A stretch of DNA of 64,000 nucleotides from Pohlia nutans (lineage: Eukaryota > Streptophyta > Bryopsida > Bryales > Mniaceae). The stretch covers positions 15,405,009 through 15,469,008 of the forward strand of contig CM040100.1 in NCBI GenBank assembly GCA_022496805.1, in the 5' to 3' direction. Made by a program: the position numbers and the translations under genes. Below are positions 24,870 through 36,070 of this stretch, in pieces; within the stretch, counting starts at the first letter, position 1, and each line of letters opens with the position of its first letter. Below the pieces are notes generated by a model. It was not told the DNA's origin, did not search any database, and saw nothing but the letters and a program-made list of their open reading frames with translations.

Positions 24870-25403
24870 ATAAAGTTGTTCAAAATTATCATATAAACAC
24901 ATTGGTACAAAAGAAAACTCATGAAATTTTTTTATGTGCCTAAAATGGCCTTGCAATGTCAAAAAGTAGCCCAAAAGTGACCTATTTAACCCAAAAAAGC
25001 AAAAAGTGTCCAAAATAGACCCGTGCACTAAAATGACTCCCAAACATTGAGAACAAGATGGATTGACATGAAAATTCTATTATGATTACTAGACTTCAAG
25101 GGAAATCTAACCTGACAAGTTTTATTAAAAAAAAACATTGGATGAAGGAGATACAAGCCCCCAAAGTCGCAGCCATCAAAATGCACAAAACCAGTCCAAA
25201 ATGAAGACCCATGCTTTCAAATGATTCCCAAAAATTCAATACATCTTAGATTGATCCGAAATTTCTACCACTCAAACTAGACATCATGAGGGATTTTTTC
25301 CAAAGTTTCATTGAAATCAAACATTGTATGCAAAAGTTACAATTCCTCGAAGTGAAAATAACTCAAAAAACGTCCAAAATATAGACACCGGGATGGTTAG
25401 GGG
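24582..25403. mobile_element. TTAA element copy 7 with A(29) tract
   Basis: Ends CCCCTAAGCATCCC and (reverse complement) CCCCTAACCATCCCGGTG, TTAA at 24578-24581 (shared with the neighbour) and 25404-25407. It is the most complete copy of the subfamily that includes 7141-7716 and the diverged stretch 49320-49915. A run of about 29 A follows 24838. Confidence 0.8.
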
Positions 25404-25792
25404 TTAAGGACTAGTTTTATATTCATGTAGTCAAACATCATTTTCAAGTATAATTTACCTATTTGAACTATATATAAGTTTAATCATATTTTTCATTATA
25501 TGAAACGATACGTTGTCTACAAGTATGAAAAAAATCAATGATTTTGCGAAAAAATCCCCAAAAGAATATAATTTGTTACAAATGATTTATTTTTATTTTT
25601 ATGAATGTAACAAATGAATCCAATTAATTTAAAATTTCTTCCTAAAATCCAAATAGAAATGAAAAGTAGTTTTAAGAGTTTTGTTTATTACACCCTAAGT
25701 GGTTTGTGGACCTTCCAGTCGTTTAGGCCTTAGGGGTTAAAAAGCTACACTGAAATCACCATATATTGTAAGTGGATGAAGGACGTGGATGC

Positions 25793-26035
25793 ATTCATCC
25801 ATTAGAAGCCCCAAAAGTAAACAAGTAACATTTTTTTCAATGGCCAGAAATTGTGGCGTATGTAGTGTGCGTTCAGTCGGTAGCGGTGGCAGCCTCACAA
25901 CATTTATTTGATTTTTTTTTGTTTAATTCTTTTATATATTTTAAAGTTAGCCGTGCAGTGCATGATTTGTCTGCTGGAACTTATGGACCGTGCAAAATGT
26001 TACTTGTTTACTTTTGGGGCTTCTAATGGATGAAT
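25793..26035. mobile_element. Inverted-repeat element with 41-bp perfect arms
   Basis: Arms 25793-25834 and 25994-26035 are exact complements (start ATTCATCCATTAGAAGCCCC). The 160-bp interior has no ORF. No target duplication is obvious, so the superfamily is unknown. Confidence 0.7.
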
Positions 26036-26407
26036 TCCATTGGCTATGGAGATACTTTTGAGGATCTTAACCATTTTGTGGTCGCTGCCTATCTTTGAAT
26101 TGGGCGACAATTATTTATATATTTTCTAAATAAATAGTTATAATAATTTTTATACACAATGAAATGAATTATCTTTGTACGGGTGTATTACAAGTTCATA
26201 ACATTCAGGAGCCTTCCAAGAGGGTGCCTTTTGGTTTCATCTACCTTTATATATGGAGTGACCAGTGATTTGTAATTGAATGAACTATTGAATCAAATAA
26301 ACAATTACAAAACACTGTTGAATTGTGATTGAGTGAGTGCTTTCGATTATTGTTCACCATGGTTGATTGCTCTTGCTTAATGTCACTTGCCCCCATAGCT
26401 ACTAATG

Positions 26408-26469
26408 TGATGTGGAATATCCCACATCATTTCATTGGGGGATGAAATGATGTGGGATATTCCACATCA
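26408..26469. repeat. Perfect 28-bp hairpin
   Basis: Stem 26408-26435 pairs without mismatch with 26442-26469 around the loop TGGGGG. The stem itself contains the near-palindrome GATGTGGAATATCCCACATC. Could be a small fold-back element or a small-RNA precursor; nothing else in the window matches it. Confidence 0.75.
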
Positions 26470-26508
26470 TTCTGTTGGGGGAAGGCAACAGCCACAGAGG
26501 CTACTTAA

Positions 26509-27077
26509 CCCCTAAATGCCAAGAGCCCTCTCCAAATTCGGCAGTTTTGCAAAGATGTATTATAAAATGCAACTTAGAGGGATATTTTGAACTTGATATG
26601 TGAATAAAAGTTGTACATTATGAATTTTAGATTCTATCCATATGGTTAGATCTATGATTGCTATTACCAATAATTTTGTATAAAATTTGAAACGTGAAAT
26701 TCAAAATTATTTTGTAATTCAATTACGAATAAGATATTGACAATCTACGGATGAAATTTGTTGTGATTGGTTGAAATGTAATACTCTAAGTGTAGTGATT
26801 TTTGGAGATTTTTTGGTTGCTTAATTTTATAAGTTGACTTTTTTTAGAGCACTTTTACACTGAAATCTTCAAAATTTTGGGTGAATCACTACAACATGAA
26901 ATGAGGCATAAAAATTTCACAAATCATCCCCTTTCTAATCGAATCACATATGCATAAAGCTAACTTTCCATAGAATCTACAGTAAAAATTCCACACTGCT
27001 AAAAGTGTATGACGGATGAGAAATTTTGGATGAAATCTGTACATCGTTCAAAAAATGGACGCTTAGGCAGTTAGGGG
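26509..27077. mobile_element. TTAA element copy 8
   Basis: 569 bp, TTAA at 26505-26508 and 27078-27081, ends CCCCTAAATGCCAAGAGCCC and (reverse complement) CCCCTAACTGCCTAAGCGTC. Opposite-orientation twin of 38742-39309 with near-identical interior. Non-coding. Confidence 0.9.
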
Positions 27078-27081
27078 TTAA

Positions 27082-28151
27082 TGTTATGTTGAAATTGCCA
27101 TGGTTCAACTTTTCTTATAATAAATAAACTTCACTAAAATGACTTTCTAGTTTGGTCTAATATACTTATTACAAGGACATACTATTCAACATCACTTGTG
27201 ATTATGTTGTTATAGTATTACGATATGTATTGGTAGCATTGCAAAATTGAACATACTAATTTTCATGCTTGCCAATTAATCACCTAAGTATGTTGAATAA
27301 CAAGTTTGGTGTAGTAGAAAGGCGTCAATAGGGCATCAAATTACAATGCCAAAACATGGTCCCACAAGTCCATTTGGGCATTAGCACCACTCTTTGGTAT
27401 CATAGGTTGGCGCTCTAAGTACCCCTTTTCTAAACGATGAAGTGAACGACAAATTGTGCAACATTATTGTATTGTTAAAGTTTACTATTAGGAAAAAATA
27501 ATGATGTATTCATGATAAATCTTTGGTTTTAATTATATTTATAATTATTTTAATATAATTTTAATCCTCATTGATGCAAATTGAAATTTTAGCCAATCAT
27601 AACAATTCATATGCTAATATTATAAATCATATTTTGGGTAAATTTCATAGTAGAATGCTTTAAACTCGATTTAATAAATATCTACAAGTAGATTCTCAAA
27701 TTTGATTGTATACATGATTTCTATTCGTAATGCACAACAAAATTTCTTTTGATGAGAACTTCAAAAAAAATTGTGAAACATTGCATAGTACCGGTCAATT
27801 TCAACATGGCAAACCGGCAATTATTTACAAATTCACTAATTGAAATTTGTACTTGACTATTTGAATACACAAATCTCTAGAAATAAAACCAAAAATTCTT
27901 AGGAATAGTGACACATTCATGTCATACCTTGATTGGTTGAAATCACTTGCATTAATTGTTTGACTGACTATCAAGAGGCAATCACTAGATGATTTTAAAA
28001 AGAGGGGATCATTTCTACTTCCTCCCAAAAAATCCATCCAAGCCTGTTTCAATATCACCTCGTTGATACCGTGGCACAAGGATTTTTTTACAATTTTTCA
28101 TTTTTCAAACAAGTGGCACCTTTGAAACAAACATTGTAGCACTTTCATCTA
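27082..28151. other. Intergenic, no gene recognised
   Basis: AT-rich sequence with no exon-like segment and no clear repeat ends. Confidence 0.45.
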
Positions 28152-28549
28152 CATCAGGAATTTCGGACCCCACTGATTCTGCACTGATTCAGTGCGATTT
28201 CCGATATTTCAAGGGTTCGTACGATTTTCGCACTGATTCCGCATCGTTGCGTCATTCATCGCAACTACACTGATATGACACGATGTTCGTACAAGCAGAT
28301 ATAGTACTGATTCGACACGATTGATACATCCATTGAAAACGTATGAATTCAGCACTCTTTATACTCGTCAAATGTCGTGTTTTAATCGTCTTTAAAACTA
28401 CACTGATTTAGTGCGTTTTTCGTGCGACATCATCTTTTCCATATCTAGATTTTATTTTCTTTCTATATCTAAATTTGATCAAATTAATATTATTAAAAAA
28501 TATATAATAAAATAAAATAATAATAAAATATAAAATAATTATTTTCCTC

Positions 28550-28694
28550 GCTACCCACTTCAACTACACGGAAATTGCCCGAACCCACGGTGGGACCCAC
28601 CATAGCTTCCCCAAGCTCTATTGCCAACGGTGGGATTTGAACTCACGACCTCCCGGTTGCCAATGAAGCTCCAAACCACCAAACCACCTCAAAC
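28550..28694 (-). mobile_element. tRNA-derived SINE-like sequence
   Basis: On the minus strand it reads GAGGTGGTTTGGTGGTTTGG, containing a box-A-like TGGTTTGGTGG, and 45 bp later GTCGTGAGTTCAAATCCCAC with a good box B (GTTCAAATC). This spacing is that of a tRNA-type Pol III promoter. The body runs into an AT-rich tail. It lies inside the 1.7-kb inverted-repeat element. Target duplications not resolved. Confidence 0.6.
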
Positions 28695-28795
28695 TCTTCA
28701 TGCATAGAAAGGAACTCTTTTGGTAATTAGAAAAGAATGAAACCATTGGCTATTTTTTGCCATGTGTATATAATTCTTTTTTCAATTTTTTTTTT

Positions 28796-29262
28796 GCACT
28801 ACAACTTGCAGGGCTTTTCCTACATCTACAAATTTTTTCAGAATATTTTGAGTTTGTTTTTTTTTTGCCAAAATTGTGATGGCAGATCATGGCTGTGAGC
28901 TGTTTTTTTTTTTTTTTTTCAGCGGACTTTGAATGTTTTTAACTATGTGAAAAAAACTTTTTTTCCAAATTTTTTTTTGCATTAGATTATGCAGGACTTT
29001 TTCTATATCTAGGGTTTTTTTCATAATTTTTTGAATTTTTGAATTTTTTGCCAAAATCGTGATGGCAGATCATGGCTGTGAGCTGTTTTTTTTTTTCAGC
29101 GGACTTTGAATGTTTTTAACTATGTAAAAAAAACTTTTTTTCAAATTTCTTTTTTGCACTAGATTATGCAGGACGTTTTCTATATCTAGGATTTTTTTCA
29201 TAATATTTTGAATTTTTTTATTTTTTGCCAAAATTGTGGTGGTTGTGAGCTATTTTTTTTTT
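28796..29262 (+). repeat. Tandem repeat, about 180-bp unit, 2.6 copies
   Basis: Units begin near 28796, 28979 and 29158 and share TGATGGCAGATCATGGCTGT, GCGGACTTTGAATGTTTTTA and several T-runs. Located inside the 1.7-kb inverted-repeat element. Confidence 0.8.
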
Positions 29263-29877
29263 GCTCCTATGATGAAAAGTACAATGATAACCAACAATAC
29301 CAAATTTGAATTCTAAAAATATAAAATGTTATTTCTTTGAAATTTTAATGTGTATTGCTTCTAAACTCTATAAATGTAGATCTAAAAATGTTTTGGGAAA
29401 TTAAACCGTAAGTATAATTTAAAGAAGATTCTTGGAATATTCCAACATATTCCAAAATAATATAAAATATTTTGAAATATTCCAAAATATATATTAAAAT
29501 ATTGTACCCGGATGTCGTACGAAAATAATTTGCATTATAATAGATACTGAAATCGCACGAATATAGTAAATGGCATTAATATGATACGTGTACGATACTG
29601 AATCCGCATTAACTAAAACCGCATGTTATCCGTGTCTTATTAGCCATGTAATGTAGATACACGATTAACGCACGGATTCCGTCAAGCACAACTTTCGTGC
29701 GGAAACAACACTTTTTTGATAATCATTGAAAAGACACTGCATCGACACTCTAGTAATGCATGTCACTTCCGTACCGTAACGACACTTCTAAATGCACGTA
29801 TGACGTGCGGAATCAGTGTTTAACGATAAACGCACTGAATCAGTGCAGAATCAGTGGGGTCGGAAATTCCTGATGTA

Positions 29878-30625
29878 TATTTCAAATGAAGTCATCATAA
29901 TTGAATGATAATTTTTTCAAATGGATAAAAATATGTCAACATGGATGAATATTTTCGCAATAAAGGACTTTTTGATCCAAATTTAGCTCTTTCTAAAAAT
30001 GCACCATTAAAATACCTAAAACTAGTTTCTTCCAACAAACTTAAAGTAGAAACGCCTAATTGTGACACTCTCTAATAACGGTCTGCATTTGAAAATGTAT
30101 TTCTATGTAAGCCATAGATCACCCTTTTCAAAATAAAGTGTCGCAATTAGGTACCTCTACCTTAGTCTCACTACTTTGAAAATCTCAAGCCTTCGGTTCC
30201 AAATGTTTAAAAACCTGCACATCTAGTGCAATTTGTGAAGTAGGACTTCACAACATGTCTTACCTAACAGGTTCATACAAACTATGGCAAACAATTAAAT
30301 TGTTTTGGTGCCACCTAAACTATTATGTGGGTTAGAAGCAATAGAGTAGTGTCTGTAAAGTAGAGCAAAACATTTCCCCAAGAAGAAAGATAAGGCATAA
30401 CTGGTTTTTTTAGCTTGAAAGATAGTGAAAACAAGTTTTCACTTCTTTTTTTCGACCAATCACAAGGCTTTGCGTTGTTGGGGAGATTCAAACCTTGCAC
30501 AAAAAATACTATTTGAAGGTTGTAAACTCCGGCTAGCAAACAAGGTACCCCCTTTCACTTTACGGATAACGCCAATGGCTAAATAATTTTTTATCAAACT
30601 AAAAAAATAATTATTTTGTAGAAAC
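29878..30625. other. Intergenic, no gene recognised
   Basis: No exon structure; some low-complexity AT sequence. Confidence 0.45.
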
Positions 30626-30886
30626 CTAATTCGCTCCTGCTCTGGGTAGCACCTTCAATGCTAAGAATGATTGATTATGCACCGTCCAAGGGCTCTGTGT
30701 TATTGTCACATTGTACTTGGCAGCCAAATAATGGGCACCGACAGGGCCACGGTTACCGTAAAGGTAGAGCTCTGGGCTGATCTTTCGCTTCTCCAACTCT
30801 TTCAACAAAGGAGTGAACGATGCCCACGTAGCCTCCAGTTTGTCACTGCGTATAAAAAGCCGCCGCTCACCCTCCATAGCCAACAT
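30626..30886 (-). pseudogene. C-terminal fragment of glucose-6-phosphate dehydrogenase
   Basis: The minus-strand frame reads [38 protein letters not shown] and [17 protein letters not shown]. These are the conserved last 65 residues of plant G6PDH, the enzyme that oxidises glucose-6-phosphate in the pentose phosphate pathway. After AKYNV the usual RWGD ending is replaced by unrelated residues up to a stop at 30626. Upstream similarity stops at the Harbinger insertion (30886-30889), and no further G6PDH sequence appears on the far side (36071 upward). It is therefore an isolated fragment, probably a shuffled exon or retro-fragment, not a working gene. Confidence 0.75.
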
Positions 30887-31130
30887 TAGAGCATCCGCAC
30901 CGGGACTCGCTATACGCGGCCGCGATCGTTGTTGGCGGGCCCGGGCTTGAGTACGTTTCCCACCGGAACTCGGGCAACGGCCGTTTCCTGCGCGGCCTCG
31001 TCAAATTTCGTGGACGTCTCGCCATTGTCCCGAGTGTGTGAGTTTCTTGAGCGCGCCCATTTGACGGAAATTTATTGGGAGATTTGGTCTATTTGAGGTT
31101 TCGGATTAGGTCCTTGTTTTTTTAGTTGCC

Positions 31131-33948
31131 ATGGCAGATCGCGGGCGTGGGCAGTCGGCGCATCGTGGTCGGGGTCGCGGCGTTGCAGTCGTTGCGGATG
31201 GTGGCCAGAGCGGGAGAGCAGGGCGGATTCTTTTTGTGGTGGAGGACGAGGTGATCGCACGAGAACACGATCGCAATTATCAAAACGAAGTCGATGAAGA
31301 GGGGCGGGTACGAGGCCGGCCGGCGCCGCGTCTGTCTGCAGGGGAGGACCACTCGCTACGAGGAGGGCGTGGTCGTGGCCGTGGCGCAACGCTGCGGAAT
31401 GCGGTTTTACTGAGTCAAGACTCCGATGCTGTGCATAGTGGTGCGGGAGCGACGCCGACGGACAATGTTGAATTCCCTTCTACTCAATCGTCATGACACG
31501 ATTCGGCATCAGGCCTGCACTCTCAGGTGAGTGATCAAACCCCTTTAGGGTTGGGTGGTCGTGGTGATGGAATTCATAATTTGGGGGAATAAGGCTGTGG
31601 ACGTGGCCGTGGTCGTACTGGAGGAGTTGTTCGCCCTTCGAAAGGTAAGAATTTCGTGCCGGAGGAAGAGCGCCAGTTGACCAGGAGCGTTTTAGCCATC
31701 TCTCAAGATCCTATATGCGGTAATCAACAAAAAGGGAATGCGTATTGGGAACGCATTTTTTTGCATTATGAGCAAAATAGACCGGGGGGGCATAGGGGAG
31801 CTCGCTCGTTGGAATCTAAATGGGGCTTGATTAAGCACGATGTTGCCAAATTCATCGGTGCTTATAATCAAGTTGAAAGATTAAATAGGAGTGGTATGAA
31901 AGAAGCCGACATTATTCGCATGGCTAAAGATTTGTATCGTACTAAAAGCGCGAAGAATACCGAGTTTATGTTTGAACATTGTTAGGAGTTGGTGAAGGAT
32001 TTCCCCCGATGGGCTGACGGCGTAAGTACATCACGACAGACAACTCCCTCTAGGAGGTTGTCTAGTTCCTCTGACCACGAGTCGCAATCGGGTTCCCAAG
32101 TGGGCACCCAAAAGTCAGTGACTGCTGTGGAAACTGCAGGTGACACAACCCCAAGTATGGCCTTCACATTGAGGCCCGGTGGCACAAAGGCGGCGAAGGA
32201 GGTCTTACGCGCAGACAAAATCCAAGATAAGGCTGCCTTGACTCAAGCCAAGGTGGCCGAGAAGATGGCGGAAGCCACATTGCGCAAGGCGGCGAGTCTT
32301 GAGTACCACAACATGTTATTGTTGTTTACCACACCGATGGACCAAGTTACGACACCAGAAGCTCAAGAGTACATACAACTTCTCCGAGAGGAGGAATTAC
32401 ACAAGTTACGACGGCGGAGGGCGGATTCCGCGGCTAATGAGTTGCGTGAACAAAATGAGCTTCAAGAGGCGGAATTGGCCGAGGCTACACGCGCACGAGA
32501 AGAGACGGCGATGGCGGCACGAGAACAAAATGAGACGTGGAGGCAAATTCGGTTGGCCCGAGTGGCGAGCCAAAACGCGAGGGATGATGAGGAGTGTGAC
32601 GCTGAGGACGATTGCGAAGGGGAAAGGAATTTTGTGGTTGCAGAGGATACCGAGGTTGTGGCCTTGTTGGAATCAGATGACGAAGAGGCTGAAAAATGGG
32701 AGGTCAGTTTTTGATTTAGGTTGTGATTTCATGGTGATTTCTGATAATGCTCGTGGTTTTGGTCGTGGTTTTGTAGCTCACAGTCATGGTCGTGGTTCAC
32801 TGTGATTTACAGTCATGGTCGTGGTTCACAAGTGTGGCAGCCCCGGCTTTAGGTTTCAGCCCACGGCCTGCAGTGCCAGTCCATGGCCTGCAGTGCCAGC
32901 CCACGGCCTGCAGTGCCAGTAAACGGCCTGCAGTGGCAGCCCACGGTCCTCACTGTGACAGCCCACGGTCCTCACTGGGATTTCTCTCACTCACTGTGAT
33001 TTCGGTCCTCACTGTGATTTTGGTCCTGACTGTCATGTAGTCACTCACTGTGATAGGGTCATTCACTGTGATTTTGGTCCTCACTGTGATGTGGTCACTT
33101 ACTGTGATTTCGGTCACTCACTGTGATTTAGGTCCTCACTGTGATTTCGGTCCTCACTGTGATGTGACGTGACATGGGGATGTGGTCACTCACTGCCTTC
33201 ATCTGTCCTCACTGTGATTTCGGCCTTCGTGGTCACTGTGATTTCGGCCTTCGTGGTCACTGTGATTTCGGCCTTAATGGTCAACACTGTGATTTCGGCC
33301 TTCAACTGTCACTGTGATTTCGGCCTTCGTGGTCACTGTGATTTCGGCCTTAATGGTCAACACTGTGATTTCGGCCTTCAACTGTCACTGTGATTTCGGC
33401 CTTCATCTGTGGTCACTGTGATTTCGGCCTTCATGGTCAACACTGTTATTTCGGCCTTCATATGTGGTCATTGTGATTTCGGGCTTCGTGGTCCTCACTG
33501 TGATTTCGTTACCACTGTGATTTCGGCCTTCGTGATCCTCACTCAACTCACTCACTCACCTTCGTGGTGATCACCCACTCCCGTGCTGGACATTGAGATT
33601 TCGTGATGTTGTAACGATCCATGGTTGTGATTTTCATGTTAATGATTATTTGTCTATTTTGTGTGGCAGGCACGAGATGAATCACAAGAGCGGGACCATT
33701 CAAATTTGCAATTGGGATTGGGCGGGATGGTACACTCTGAGATTCATAGTGGTGGGAGCGACCATTGGAATGCGGTTGAAGACATTCGCGGTAGTAGTGT
33801 GCCATGGGATGACATTGAGCATGTTGGACCGGGAATGCCCACCACATGGAATGTTTTGAGAGGAAATGATGACTCACAACAGTTAGACTTTGGACTAGAC
33901 TTGGGCCTTGATTTGGCTATGAGCAGTGCTCCTAGTTTTTATAGATAA
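31131..33948 (+). pseudogene. Harbinger ORF1, Myb/SANT-like DNA-binding protein, with three stops
   Basis: Exon 1 31131-32702 and exon 2 33670-33948 join in phase (GAG|GTCAG donor, GTGGCAG acceptor). The protein starts with an RGRG-rich basic region, then a trihelix/SANT-like segment (VPEEERQLTRSVLAISQDP to about FMFEHC), then a long charged coiled-coil region (AREETAMAAREQNETW). The last exon is acidic and ends DLAMSSAPSFYR. Three in-frame stops interrupt exon 1: TGA at 31494, TAA at 31590 and TAG at 31983. The last replaces the tryptophan expected in HCWELVKDFPRW. All three are one C-to-T or G-to-A change from a sense codon. ORF1 normally helps transposase bind the element ends. Confidence 0.8.
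32715..33560 (+). repeat. GTCACTGTGATTTCGGCCTT minisatellite inside the ORF1 intron
   Basis: Two blocks. About 32840-32960 repeats CCACGGCCTGCAGTGCCAG; 32960-33560 repeats TCACTGTGATTTCGGCCTT and variants in roughly 20-30-bp units. It fills most of the predicted ORF1 intron (32703-33669). Confidence 0.85.
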
Positions 33949-33975
33949 ATGTGATACTAGTCACACTTTTATACA

Positions 33976-35678
33976 TCACGCCAAATTGGCGCCTTTCAGC
34001 ATCCACAAATAACACTTGTTTCGTTAAAAGTGCACATGCCATATAAAAAGTGCACATGCTGAAATTTTCTACGTTTGAAAAAAGTGTAGTCATATTTTAC
34101 CTATAAAGTGCCAAAATTGAATGTACATTACATCAAAAAATAATGTAATGCGAATTTTAGAGGGGACGGGTATGTTCCCACCCCCTCCCTTTAAAATTAA
34201 AAAAAATGTAGTGCAAACTTTAGAGGGGGGTGGGTATGTTCCCACCCCCCCTCCTTAAAATTAAAAAAAATGTAGTGCGAATTTTAAAGAGGGGTGGGTT
34301 TGTTCCTACCCCCTTCCCCTTTTTAATTAAAAAAAATGCAGTGCACATACCACTAAAAAATTGTGCACATGGCTATATGCACTTTTAACGAAACAAGTGT
34401 TAAATGTTCAATGAGATCACCACGGAGACCATAATGAGTGTCCGCATCCGCAATCTCCATTGTACTTGTCCTAAACTCATCAAATGACAACCCTCTTTGC
34501 ATTGGCACATTTCCCTCATGCAAATCCCCAACGATATCTTCTAAACCCTCAATGTCCTCCTCGTCCTCAAGTATCATATTGTGCAAAATGCAACATGTGA
34601 ACATGATGTTTGATATGACATCCATGCTCCAATGGCGGCACGGGTTTCGGATAATTGCGAAACGGGCTTGCAATACACCAAAACACCTCTCTACATCCTT
34701 CCGAACGGCCTCTTGCCTCTCAGCAAAATAGCTCCGTCTCTCATCCTGGGGCTTATGGATGCTTTGAACAAAGCAAGCCCATTCGGGATATATACCGTCC
34801 GTCACAAGATAGTACTGGTCGTATTGACAACCGTTAACCTCAAAGTGCATGTTGTGAGCTTAACCCGTCAACATGTTGTGTATCAATGGTGACCGGTCCA
34901 ACACATTCAAGTCGTTGTTGGAACCTGGTAATCCAAAAAACGCATGCCATGTGTGCAATCCTTGATCCGCCACGGCCTCTAAGACAATGGACTTCTTCCC
35001 ATCTTTGTCACCAAAATCCCCCTGCCAAGCCACCGTGCAATTCTTCCACTCGTAATGCATACAATCAAGAGAGGCAAACATCCCCGGAAAGCCACGATTA
35101 GTATTAATCGCCAACTGTTTCTCAAAGTCGGCACGTGTAGGTTGCCGCATGTGATAACCCTCAAACTCAACCCTAATTGCAAGGCAAAACCGCTTCAAAG
35201 ACATCATAGCGATCGTCTCACTAGTCGTACAATATTCGTCAGTAGCATCGACACACAAACCATAACATAGCATTCTCAACGCAGAAGTGATTTTCTGATG
35301 GGGTGACAACCCTAAATAACCACACGCATCTTTTTTCTGAACAAAGTAGTCGTCTCTAGCACAAACCCTCTCTAGAATTGTCAAAAACAAACACCTCCGC
35401 ATGCGATAGCGGCGACGGAAAATATGTGGTCCATACACTGGCTCATCTGCAAAATAATCAGACATCATGCGGAGGTGCATTTCGTGTCTATGTCTGTCAA
35501 AGTTGGGAGATTTACCGAGGCGTGATCCTTGAATATGATCCGGTATTCCCAAACTTCGTGCCCTCAACCCTAATTCCATAACCCATCGTACATTGAAATC
35601 GTCTTCCTCATCGTCCTCCAAAAAAAGCTCTCGAGTCGCAAGAAGGCGTTGCCGCCACTGATCCATATTACCAACCAC
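33976..35678 (-). pseudogene. Harbinger ORF2, DDE_Tnp_4 transposase, one stop plus MITE insertion
   Basis: Frame from Met 35678 (or 35666) for a transposase of about 440 residues that cuts and rejoins the element ends. The DDE residues are visible: D in SLDCMHYEWKNC (about residue 205), D in GSNNDLNVLDRS (about 257) and E in DVERCFGVLQARF. Helix-turn-helix-like N-terminal region at 85-165. A single in-frame TAA at 34860-34862, after NMLTG, is the only point defect in the body. The C-terminus is cut by the 391-bp MITE 34011-34401; beyond it the frame continues to a stop at 33976-33978, and without the insertion it ends in the conserved EHLW motif. Confidence 0.88.
34011..34401. mobile_element. 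391-bp MITE nested in the transposase gene
   Basis: Ends AACACTTGTTTCGTTAAAAG and its complement, flanked by AAAT at 34007-34010 and 34402-34405. Interior has three related units of about 70 bp (around AAATTAAAAAAAATG and GGTGGGTATGTTCCCACC), each able to form a small hairpin. It lies in the last codons of ORF2, so it is younger than the Harbinger insertion or arrived with it. Superfamily unclear (4-bp target duplication). Confidence 0.8.
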
Positions 35679-36070
35679 TACAAACTACACGTCTATACCC
35701 TAAACATGACCATGGGGAAAGAAAAAATGCCCAAACTCTCTGGCCGCAGTGTCTACAGCCTCCCTCACAGAATCGCAGTTGGAGCGGCCACCCTAAACCA
35801 CCGGGCAAGCCACCTCAGCACATTGGGGACCCTAAAACCGCCACCGTGGCAGCGTGAGCTGGATCCTCACTGGGATTTCTCCCTGCCGGCTCATCCACCC
35901 TTAATTCGGCATGTCAGGCCCTCGGATCACGGGCCCAGAATCTCTGGCCTTCTCCATTTACAGAGTGCGGGTGAGGGACGAAAAATTTGGAGTGGTATGT
36001 GGTCACTGTAGAGCCCTGTAAACATCGTTTGGCGAGCCATATGTGGTGAGTCCCGGTGCGGATGCTCTTA

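Larger units (their letters stand above)
22618..25736. mobile_element. TTAA element copy 5, split by two nested TTAA elements
   Basis: The left end CCCTTAAACGCCGG follows TTAA 22614-22617; the right end, reverse complement CCCCTAAGGCCTAAACGAC, precedes TTAA 25737-25740. Inside lie two further TTAA elements, 23340-24577 and 24582-25403. Pairing of the two outer ends is inferred from their position and similar tips. Confidence 0.5.
28152..29875. mobile_element. Long-inverted-repeat DNA element, 1.7 kb, non-coding
   Basis: Left CATCAGGAATTTCGGACCCC and the complementary right end match over about 45 bp. The subterminal 300 bp on each side contain repeated ACTGATTCNGC/CACTGATT words, a pattern of transposase-binding sites. 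TA on each side (28150-28151, 29876-29877) may be the target duplication. There is no transposase frame. A second, internally interrupted copy lies at 44436-47366. The interior holds a tRNA-derived SINE and a tandem repeat. Superfamily not assigned. Confidence 0.75.
30889..36067. mobile_element. PIF/Harbinger DNA transposon, 5.2 kb, nearly intact
   Basis: Both ends read GAGCATCCGCACCGGGACTC inward (20/20 identical), flanked by TTA at 30886-30888 and 36068-36070. It carries the two genes that define the superfamily in opposite directions: a Myb/SANT-like ORF1 (+) and a DDE transposase ORF2 (-). Both ORFs contain premature stops and ORF2 is interrupted by a MITE, so this copy cannot move by itself. 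The high similarity of the ends suggests a recent insertion. Confidence 0.93.

Noticed and set aside
31131..31389. Long minus-strand frames opposite ORF1 (31072-31389, 31122-31352)
   Set aside because: Shadow frames of the GC-rich, RGRG-coding ORF1 region.
33163..33393. Repetitive frame of VTVISAF units
   Set aside because: Translation of the minisatellite within the ORF1 intron.
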